Assembly (NCBI GenBank): GCA_003535195.1
Contig: DOHN01000046.1
Location: forward strand, 2,941 to 7,949
Direction: 5' to 3'
From: Ruminiclostridium sp.
Lineage (GTDB): Bacteria; Bacillota; Clostridia; DSM-8532
DNA length: 5,009 nucleotides
This document shows positions 1 through 5,009 of the stretch, piece by piece. The position numbers were made by a program, and so were the translations under genes. The notes under the pieces were generated by a model. That model was not told the DNA's origin, made no database searches, and worked only from the letters and a program-made list of their open reading frames with translations. Every line of letters begins with the position of its first letter. Positions within the stretch are counted from its first letter, which is position 1.

Positions 1-630
1 AATTATATCGGCATGTACCTGGTTAATATACTGGTAAGAGCAACTGTTTATCACAAGCTGACAAACCGCTCCGTTCCGGTTAAAGCTACGGCAAACATTC
101 CAAAGATGGGATTGGATAAGCTTTTTCCTGATTCCATGGTCAATGGCGGATTCCTGATTGCTGTTTTGATCTCGATTCTGATCTATATCATGCTGAATAA
201 AACAACATTCGGGTTTGAGCTTAAAGCCTGCGGCTATAACAAGGATGCCAGTCTCTATGCCGGTATTAACTCAAAAAAGAATATTATTCTGGCAATGGTC
301 ATATCAGGAGCTTTGGCGGGCATAGGCGGCGGCCTGCTCTATCTGGCCGGCAGCGGAAAATATATTTATGTAGAGGACATTTTGGCCCCTGAAGGATTTA
401 CAGGTATTTCTGTTGCGCTTTTAGGCATGTCGCACCCCATAGGCACGCTGTTTGCCGGAATCTTCATCGCATACATAACCGTGGGCGGGTCTTATATGCA
501 GCTTTCAGGCTTTGTTCCTGAAATTATTGATATTATTACCGCAACCATTATTTATTTTGCAGCGTTCGCCCAAATTTTACGAGGTGCACTGCAGCGTATC
601 CATTTCAGAAAGGCAGGGGATAGATCGTGA
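1..630 (+). CDS. nupP: Nucleoside ABC transporter permease, NupP type (5' end outside window)
   Basis: This is one of the two membrane permeases of a BmpA/Nup-type ABC importer (BPD_transp_2 family), which brings ribonucleosides across the cytoplasmic membrane in known members. The reading frame is open from base 1 (N-Y-I-G before the first Met), so the gene starts upstream; 209 residues of its C-terminal part are visible. N-Y-I-x-x-Y-L-V-N is a typical internal family segment, so the Met at 13 is not a start. Several hydrophobic helices follow. The conserved cytoplasmic loop expected to contact the ATPase is visible near fragment residues 67-110 (FGFELKACG, then ISGALAGIGGG). The same loop recurs in the next gene, as expected for paralogous permeases that pair. 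The stop codon overlaps the start of that gene. Family assignment is firm; nucleoside substrate is inferred from the family, and the exact substrate cannot be read. The lipoprotein and ATPase genes would lie upstream. Confidence 0.9.
   Translation, partial: NYIGMYLVNILVRATVYHKLTNRSVPVKATANIPKMGLDKLFPDSMVNGGFLIAVLISILIYIMLNKTTFGFELKACGYNKDASLYAGINSKKNIILAMVISGALAGIGGGLLYLAGSGKYIYVEDILAPEGFTGISVALLGMSHPIGTLFAGIFIAYITVGGSYMQLSGFVPEIIDIITATIIYFAAFAQILRGALQRIHFRKAGDRS
615..620 (+). promoter_or_regulatory. Ribosome binding site for the nupQ GTG start
   Basis: The hexamer AGGGGA lies inside the 3' end of the upstream permease gene, 6 bases before the GTG at 627. It supports GTG 627 as the start and a translationally coupled GTGA overlap. 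Confidence 0.6.
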
Positions 631-1586
631 ATACCGTATATTTTCTGATACAGCAAACCATGTTTTTCACCATCCCGCTGATGCTTGTGGCAATAGGCGG
701 AATGTTCTCCGAACGCAGCGGTGTGATTAATATCGCCCTGGAAGGAATTATGATTTGGGGAGGATTCTGCAGCATCCTGTTTATCAATATGACGCAGGAA
801 GCCCTGTCCGGGCAGCTTCTGCTCATGCTTGCAATTTTGGTTGCCATGGCCTCGGGAGCAATTTTTTCTTTGCTTCACGCTTATGCTTCCATCCATATGA
901 AAGCTGATCAAACCATCAGCGGAACTGCACTAAATCTTCTTGCTCCGGCCCTTGCCATTTTCATGGCCAGAATGATCCAGACCTCAGGTGTACAGCAGAT
1001 TCCTTTCAAGAATACCTTCAGAATTGAGAAGGTCCCTGTATTAGGGGATATTCCAGTACTAGGAAATCTGTTTTTTCAAAATACCTATATTACTACTTAC
1101 ATAGGAATCGGAATCCTGGTTGTTTCGGCAGTCGTATTATACAAGACAAAATTTGGCCTTCGCCTCCGTGCCTGCGGCGAACATCCCCAGGCAGCAGATT
1201 CAGTGGGGGTAAGCGTTTATAAAATGCGTTATGCCGGTGTTACAATTTCCGGTGCTCTTAGCGGATTAGGCGGTTTAATTTTTGTTGTGACAACATCTAC
1301 AAATTTTAATGAAAATGTTGCAGGCTATGGATTTTTGGCGCTGGCAGTCCTTATTTTTGGTCAATGGAAGCCATATCGAATTGCCGGAGCAGCGCTGTTT
1401 TTCGGATTTATGAAGACCATATCGGCGACCTATTCTTCCATACCATGGCTCCAGGGCCTGAATATAACCGGCTATGTATATAAGATGATCCCTTATATTG
1501 CCACATTGATTGTACTGATTTTCAGCTCAAAGCAATCACAGGCGCCCAAAGCAGAGGGCATCCCTTATGACCAGGGTGCAAGATAG
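627..1586 (+). CDS. nupQ: Nucleoside ABC transporter permease, NupQ type
   Basis: This is the second permease of the BmpA/Nup-type nucleoside importer (BPD_transp_2 family), forming the membrane channel with the preceding permease. The 319-residue product is complete and of normal family length. Near the N-terminus it has the family signature F-S-E-R-S-G-V-I-N-I-A-L-E-G (residues 27-40). The putative ATPase-coupling loop lies around residues 174-216 (FGLRLRACGEHP, then ISGALSGLGG), matching the same loop in the upstream gene. Multiple hydrophobic helices span the protein, and a short polar tail (about 301-319) follows the last helix. The GTG start overlaps the upstream TGA by 4 bases (GTGA) and has an AGGGGA site 6 bases before it, so the two permeases are probably made in fixed ratio by coupled translation. 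Family assignment is secure; the specific nucleoside transported is inferred only from the family. Confidence 0.92.
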   Translation: MNTVYFLIQQTMFFTIPLMLVAIGGMFSERSGVINIALEGIMIWGGFCSILFINMTQEALSGQLLLMLAILVAMASGAIFSLLHAYASIHMKADQTISGTALNLLAPALAIFMARMIQTSGVQQIPFKNTFRIEKVPVLGDIPVLGNLFFQNTYITTYIGIGILVVSAVVLYKTKFGLRLRACGEHPQAADSVGVSVYKMRYAGVTISGALSGLGGLIFVVTTSTNFNENVAGYGFLALAVLIFGQWKPYRIAGAALFFGFMKTISATYSSIPWLQGLNITGYVYKMIPYIATLIVLIFSSKQSQAPKAEGIPYDQGAR

Positions 1587-1593
1587 AAGGAGG
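1587..1593 (+). promoter_or_regulatory. Strong ribosome binding site that selects ATG 1602
   Basis: AAGGAGG lies directly after the nupQ stop codon. It is 8 bases from the ATG at 1602 but only 2 bases from the in-frame ATG at 1596. The second ATG is therefore the likelier start, giving a protein that begins M-S-D rather than M-D-M-S-D. Confidence 0.75.
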
Positions 1594-1601
1594 GGATGGA
1601 T

Positions 1602-2309
1602 ATGAGTGATACCAAAAGCTGCCCAGCCTGCGGCACAATAATCGATGTTTCCGATTCGTTCTGTTATATGTGCGGAGCAAAACAGAAAGCTGCGCCAGAG
1701 CCTGCTTTATTTTCGGCTGATCCGCCGGCGGAGGCTTCATTAGCCGATGCAGAATCCGCTGATATTTCATTACCGGATATTCCGGCTGTGGAGGCTTCAT
1801 CGGCGGAGGCGCCAAAACAGGCGACGGTTAACGAAACAAAACCGGATGCCATGGACAAAGCTCAGCTAAAGGAAGAAAAAATAGGCGCCGGTGTGGACAT
1901 GGCAAAACCCTCTTCTGAGCCAACGCCTGCTCCGGCAGTCCCGGAAATAAAGCCTGGGCCAAAGAGTAAAAAATTCCCCTGGTTTTTTACCCTCTTCTGG
2001 ATCATGATGGTTATTGCCGTAGCCAGTTGGGGATATTTTCTATTTTTCGATGCCCGATACGATTATCCCAAATTCACAGAGGATGCCCAAAGGCTGGTTC
2101 TGTTTACGGCAGCGGTCGCGGTGCTTATTTATACTTTCAGCCTGAAACTGACCATGAGAAAACTGAAAGCTTTCCCGACGGTTATTTTAGTAATTTCCGC
2201 ACTGATCATTTTTTACTTTTTTACCATCGTGGAATTGACCGACGGAGATTTTCTTCATGAGCTGATGACCGGTATAACCAGCCGTATCCTTACAGTATCC
2301 GGGCAATAG
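1602..2309 (+). CDS. Zinc-ribbon membrane protein of unknown function
   Basis: I do not recognise a named family for the whole protein. From ATG 1602 it has 235 residues in three parts. Residues 7-24 form a zinc ribbon, C-P-A-C-G, 10 residues, then C-Y-M-C-G (Cys 7, 10, 21, 24), which should bind one zinc ion. Residues about 28-124 are a low-complexity Ala/Pro/Glu/Lys linker, probably disordered. Residues about 125-211 contain three predicted membrane helices (near 125-149, 164-181 and 191-211). Basic residues before helix 1 (KSKK) and between helices 2 and 3 (KLTMRKLK) put the ribbon and linker in the cytoplasm by the positive-inside rule. Starting 15 bases after nupQ and ending 10 before the next gene, it is probably co-transcribed with the transporter. 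A role in regulating or assembling the transporter is possible, but nothing in the sequence shows it. ATG 1596 is the alternative start (237 residues). Confidence 0.85.
   Translation: MSDTKSCPACGTIIDVSDSFCYMCGAKQKAAPEPALFSADPPAEASLADAESADISLPDIPAVEASSAEAPKQATVNETKPDAMDKAQLKEEKIGAGVDMAKPSSEPTPAPAVPEIKPGPKSKKFPWFFTLFWIMMVIAVASWGYFLFFDARYDYPKFTEDAQRLVLFTAAVAVLIYTFSLKLTMRKLKAFPTVILVISALIIFYFFTIVELTDGDFLHELMTGITSRILTVSGQ
1731..1820 (+). repeat. Degenerate 30-bp periodic repeat in the linker coding region
   Basis: Three in-frame 30-base units encode EASLADAESA, DISLPDIPAV and EASSAEAPKQ. TTCAT recurs exactly 30 bases apart at 1736, 1766 and 1796, and GGAGGCTTCAT recurs identically at 1730-1740 and 1790-1800. 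Outside these cores the units differ at many positions (about half of bases match between units 1 and 2). This may be an old tandem duplication, or biased composition alone. Confidence 0.45.
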
Positions 2310-2319
2310 GGGGAGAAAC

Positions 2320-2835
2320 ATGAAACTGGACAAATACATAAAAACCGCCCTGGCTTTGGGAGCCGACGACGCCGTGGAATTTCATATTGACCAAATTATT
2401 TTTGATTCCAGAACCATTTTAAAATGCATGTTCGGCTGCTCGGACTGGGGCTTCGGACATACCTGCCCATCCAGAAATGGGTCCTTAATGCCCTGGGAAT
2501 ATGAAAAGGTTCTACGAAATTATAATCGGGGAATTATCATCCATTCGCGTGATAAGAAGATCTCTCAGGATGTTTCCTTTGAAATTGAGCGGCAGGCCTT
2601 TGTGGACGGCTTCTATTTTGCTTTCTCCATGAGCGACTGCGCCTGCTGTGAAAAATGTGCCGGCTTTAAGGGCGTCCATTGTGCCAACCCCAAAAAAGCC
2701 AGACCTGCTTTTCACAGTGTCGGCATAGACGTTTTTAAAACAGTAAGGCAGTTTAATCTGCCTATAGATACCTTAAAGGATAAAAACGATCCAGAGGAGA
2801 CTATGAACTGGTATTCAGCAGTATTTATTGATTAG
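2320..2835 (+). CDS. DUF2284 family predicted metal-binding protein
   Basis: The 171-residue product matches the DUF2284 (COG5423-type) predicted metal-binding proteins, small soluble Cys-rich proteins common in anaerobes, whose biochemical role is not known to me. The family layout is clear: an N-terminal segment with L-G-A-D-D-A (13-18), then C-M-F-G-C (Cys 36, 40) and H-T-C-P-S (Cys 49), then a second cluster S-D-C-A-C-C-E-K-C (Cys 107, 109, 110, 113) with Cys 121. The conserved segment K-A-R-P-A-F-H-S-V-G-I-D-V (126-138) follows. Eight cysteines in two groups suggest an iron-sulfur cluster or zinc, but the metal cannot be decided from sequence. No signal peptide or membrane helix is visible, so it should be cytoplasmic. 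The ATG has a G-rich site (AGGGGGAG, 2308-2315) just upstream, 10 bases after the previous stop, consistent with being last in the transporter operon. It ends 5 bases from the convergent kinase gene. Confidence 0.88.
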   Translation: MKLDKYIKTALALGADDAVEFHIDQIIFDSRTILKCMFGCSDWGFGHTCPSRNGSLMPWEYEKVLRNYNRGIIIHSRDKKISQDVSFEIERQAFVDGFYFAFSMSDCACCEKCAGFKGVHCANPKKARPAFHSVGIDVFKTVRQFNLPIDTLKDKNDPEETMNWYSAVFID

Positions 2836-2840
2836 TTCCG

Positions 2841-4262
2841 CTAGTGGTTATTATTGCTTAGTGGAAGCTCGATCACAAATTTTGCTCCAATAGAAGTATT
2901 GCAAGCGGTAATGGTACCCTTCAGTTTTTCAATAATGCTTTTAGATATGGCAAGGCCGAGTCCGGTGTTGCCTTTTTTACCTTTATAAAAACGGTTGAAA
3001 ATCATGGCTTCTTCATCTTTATCAATACCCGGCCCGTCGTCGGAAACAGAAATCTGAACTTTGTCATTTATTTTGCTTACGTCGACATTTACATAATTCC
3101 GAGCGTACCGGATGGCATTGCTTAAAATATTGGAAAAGCAACGTCCCAGTTTTTCACTGTCACCCAGGACATACAAAGACCCGGCAGTGGTGTGAAGATT
3201 CAGGGAGACCTGTTTATTTTCAGCGATGGAAGCCAACCGTTTGCAAGTATCCTGCAACAGGCCCTGGACATCGACGGGCTCTTGGGAACAGATCTCTTCA
3301 ATGGCATCAAGCCTGGAAAGGTAAAGAACCTCTTCAACCAGATGGGTGAGGCGCTTGGATTCTTCAATGATAATTCTTGCAGCCGCGGAGCCTTCCACCA
3401 CACCATATAAAATCCCCTCGGCATGGCACTGTATGGACATGATGGGTGTCCTGAATTCATGGGAAACATTCTGCAGAAATAGCTTCTGGCTTTGATTATG
3501 GGTGTCAAGCTTTTCAGCCATGATATTGATGTTTTGAACCAACTCCTGTATTTCATTGTCGGCCGGTACAAAAAGTGCATTGCTGAAGTTAAGCTCCGAA
3601 AGGCTTTTAATGTGCTTGTTCAGAGTGGAAAGAGGCTCGGATATCCCCTTTGACAGGTAATTTGAGAGCAGGAGAACCAGGAGGGCCCCCGCAAGCAGTA
3701 TAATAAGAAGAATGAAATTGATGGAACTTTTCATTTCATTAATCTTATTCAGGCTGGAATAAACCACCAGTGTTCCGGCTTTAGTTCCATCCGGTTGTTT
3801 TATAGGCTTCAGCACGGCAGCGTACTCAGAACCATTTTCATAAAAAGTTAGCCCGTCGGTGCCCCTGGTTTTACTGCAGGAAAGAATTTTTTCAATGATT
3901 TTAGCATCGCTTTCAGTAGGCTTTTTATCATAATCCTTAAAAGGAGTAATCAGATTTCCGTCATCATCAATAAGGGCATATTCTGCGTTGATTGATGCGC
4001 TGGGCACTCTGAGGGCCATCATTAGACTGATGAATGAATCGGCAAGATCAGTTCTTGTATCACTTTCCTGATGAAAAGGATGGGGAGGACGCTGCAGCAT
4101 AGCATTTTCAGCCCTTCTTGCGATGGTGTTCAGCTGCTTTAGCGTATCTTTCTCCAGATAGGATCTGAACACAAAGCTAAAAGCCACTGCGGTTATGATC
4201 AAAAGCAGCGATACAGTCAGAAGATTAACAGTAAAAATCCTTCGTTTAATTGTTTTTTTCAT
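2841..4262 (-). CDS. Membrane sensor histidine kinase of a two-component system
   Basis: This kinase senses an unknown external signal, autophosphorylates on His and passes the phosphate to the adjacent OmpR-type regulator. The 473-residue protein has a first membrane helix (about 9-32), an extracytoplasmic sensor region (about 33-179), a second helix (about 180-202), a HAMP linker (about 203-255), HisKA and HATPase domains. The H-box is N-V-S-H-E-F-R-T-P with His 268; the N-box is F-S-N-I-L-S-N-A (376-383); the G1 box is D-D-G-P-G-I-D (408-414); the F-box is F-N-R-F-Y-K-G (422-428); the G2 box is G-N-T-G-L-G-L-A (431-438). All are intact, so it should be active. The sensor region contains a Cache/PAS-like pattern (ALIDDDGNLI, later LKPIKQPDGTKAGTLVVYS). 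The ATG follows the regulator stop by 12 bases and has only a weak GGTG site 4 bases upstream, suggesting translational coupling. The signal is not identifiable. Confidence 0.95.
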   Translation of the reverse strand: MKKTIKRRIFTVNLLTVSLLLIITAVAFSFVFRSYLEKDTLKQLNTIARRAENAMLQRPPHPFHQESDTRTDLADSFISLMMALRVPSASINAEYALIDDDGNLITPFKDYDKKPTESDAKIIEKILSCSKTRGTDGLTFYENGSEYAAVLKPIKQPDGTKAGTLVVYSSLNKINEMKSSINFILLIILLAGALLVLLLSNYLSKGISEPLSTLNKHIKSLSELNFSNALFVPADNEIQELVQNINIMAEKLDTHNQSQKLFLQNVSHEFRTPIMSIQCHAEGILYGVVEGSAAARIIIEESKRLTHLVEEVLYLSRLDAIEEICSQEPVDVQGLLQDTCKRLASIAENKQVSLNLHTTAGSLYVLGDSEKLGRCFSNILSNAIRYARNYVNVDVSKINDKVQISVSDDGPGIDKDEEAMIFNRFYKGKKGNTGLGLAISKSIIEKLKGTITACNTSIGAKFVIELPLSNNNH

Positions 4263-4274
4263 ATCACACCAGCT

Positions 4275-4967
4275 TTATTCATTGACATTCAGACAGAATC
4301 CGAATCCCCAAATCGTCTCAATGGTAAGCTCGGAATCGGATTCAAGGAGCTTTGCTCTGATTCGCTTGACCATATCGTCGGTTGCCCGGGTGCCGGTAAC
4401 GCTCTCAAAGCCCCAAATACGGTTTAAAAGCTCCTCACGGCTCACAGCCCTGTTTTTGTTAAGAATCAGGTATTGCATCAGATTAAACTCCATGGTTGTA
4501 AAATTAATAGGCTTATCATGGCACAGTATCATTCTTCGATCCGCATAAAGGTTTAAATCCCCTGCGGCAATACAGCCGGAATTATCGGAATATTTATCCA
4601 ATTCTATTCTGCGAAAAATACTCTTGATGCGTGCCACAAGTTCCATAGGGCTGAATGGCTTCGTCAAATAATCGTCGCTTCCCAGATTTAATCCCAATAT
4701 CCTGTCCATTTCAGAATCCTTGGCAGAGACAATGATAATGGGAACATTGCTGGATTCACGGATGGAGGAGCACAGGGAATAGCCATCCAGCTCGGGCATC
4801 ATAATATCTAAGATCAGAAGATCGGCAGGCTGCTTTCTGAAAGCCTCCATCAGAGTATTTCCGTTATAAAAGGTCTGCACCTGATACCCTTCCTTTACAA
4901 GAAATGACTTGATGATATTACAGATATTCACTTCATCATCAGCTATGTATATAAGCTTTTTATTCAT
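4275..4967 (-). CDS. OmpR/PhoB-family response regulator
   Basis: This is the DNA-binding partner of the downstream histidine kinase. From ATG 4967 it has 230 residues. The receiver domain (about 4-117) shows the acidic pocket D10-D11, phosphoacceptor D54 in L-I-L-D-I-M-M-P, switch residue S81, Y100 and K103 in D-D-Y-L-T-K-P-F. The C-terminal part (about 135-228) is a winged helix with the usual F-T-T-M-E-F-N-L-M, then R-A-V-S-R-E-E-L-L and the final I-W-G-F-G-F hairpin, so it should bind direct repeats at target promoters. ATG 4967 is preferred because GGAGGTG lies 9 bases upstream and M-N-K-K-L-I-Y-I-A-D-D fits the family N-terminus. A TTG at 5000 could add 11 residues and has a GGAG nearby, but this fits the family less well. 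It is first in a two-gene operon with the kinase. Its targets and promoter are not in the window. Confidence 0.95.
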   Translation of the reverse strand: MNKKLIYIADDEVNICNIIKSFLVKEGYQVQTFYNGNTLMEAFRKQPADLLILDIMMPELDGYSLCSSIRESSNVPIIIVSAKDSEMDRILGLNLGSDDYLTKPFSPMELVARIKSIFRRIELDKYSDNSGCIAAGDLNLYADRRMILCHDKPINFTTMEFNLMQYLILNKNRAVSREELLNRIWGFESVTGTRATDDMVKRIRAKLLESDSELTIETIWGFGFCLNVNE

Positions 4968-4976
4968 GTTCAGGTA

Positions 4977-4983
4977 CACCTCC
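4977..4983 (-). promoter_or_regulatory. Ribosome binding site of the response regulator gene
   Basis: Read on the minus strand, GGAGGTG lies 9 bases before ATG 4967 and supports that start over the upstream TTG at 5000. It overlaps the self-complementary 10-mer CCTCCGGAGG (4979-4988), which could partly mask the site in the mRNA by a short 3-bp hairpin. Confidence 0.65.
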
Positions 4984-5009
4984 GGAGGGTAAGCCAGCAA
5001 TCCTGCTCC

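Noticed and set aside
13..15. ATG at 13 as the start of the first permease
   Set aside because: The frame is open to base 1 and the residues before it continue a conserved internal family segment. No binding site precedes it, so the gene begins outside the window.
552..911. Minus-strand open frame of 119 codons across the nupP/nupQ junction
   Set aside because: It lies opposite two clear permease genes, has low-complexity His/Asn/Lys-rich content and matches no family. It is a shadow frame.
1522..1858. Minus-strand open frames of 97 and 64 codons opposite the zinc-ribbon gene
   Set aside because: Their Pro-rich and Ser/Ala-rich content mirrors the biased codons of the linker on the plus strand. 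The zinc ribbon and strong binding site support the plus-strand gene.
2771..2792. Short inverted repeats CCTTAAAGG and GGAT...ATCC near the end of the DUF2284 gene, considered as a terminator
   Set aside because: Stems are only about 3-4 bp and lie within the coding sequence, with no T-tract following on either strand.
3192..3580. Open frames of 72 codons (plus) and 126 codons (minus, other frame) inside the histidine kinase
   Set aside because: Both overlap the kinase HisKA/HATPase region, whose motifs are intact in the main frame. Neither shows a recognisable domain.
4195..4548. Plus-strand open frame of 117 codons opposite the kinase start and regulator end
   Set aside because: It lies antisense to two well-supported genes and its product is unrecognisable.

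Overview
This 5,009-base window holds five protein-coding genes. They form two convergent blocks with almost no intergenic space. Strong GGAGG-type ribosome binding sites, moderate GC by eye, a BmpA/Nup-type nucleoside ABC transporter and a DUF2284 protein together suggest a low-to-moderate GC Gram-positive anaerobe, most likely in the Clostridia. That assignment is inferred from gene content; there is no rRNA or other marker gene here.

Block 1 (plus strand, 1-2835). The window opens inside a nucleoside ABC transporter permease of the NupP type. Its stop codon overlaps the GTG start of the partner permease, NupQ type. Nine bases after nupQ (1587-1595) comes a gene for a small membrane protein with an N-terminal zinc ribbon, an Ala/Pro/Glu-rich linker carrying a degenerate 10-residue periodicity, and three predicted membrane helices. 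Ten bases later comes a Cys-rich DUF2284 (predicted metal-binding) protein. The spacing suggests a single transcript. The substrate-binding lipoprotein and ATPase normally encoded before these permeases would lie to the left of the window.

Block 2 (minus strand, 4967 down to 2841). This is a two-component system with the regulator first: an OmpR-type response regulator, then 12 bases, then a membrane sensor histidine kinase with an extracytoplasmic sensor domain, HAMP, HisKA and HATPase domains. All catalytic boxes are present. The regulator's promoter lies outside the window, and no target gene can be named.

The two blocks converge with only 5 bases between the DUF2284 stop and the kinase stop, and no convincing intrinsic terminator is visible there. 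I saw no tRNA, rRNA, CRISPR array, insertion sequence or riboswitch. Most of the window is ordinary. The least understood part is the zinc-ribbon membrane protein and DUF2284 protein attached to the nucleoside transporter genes. I found no convincing evidence of a wholly new system.
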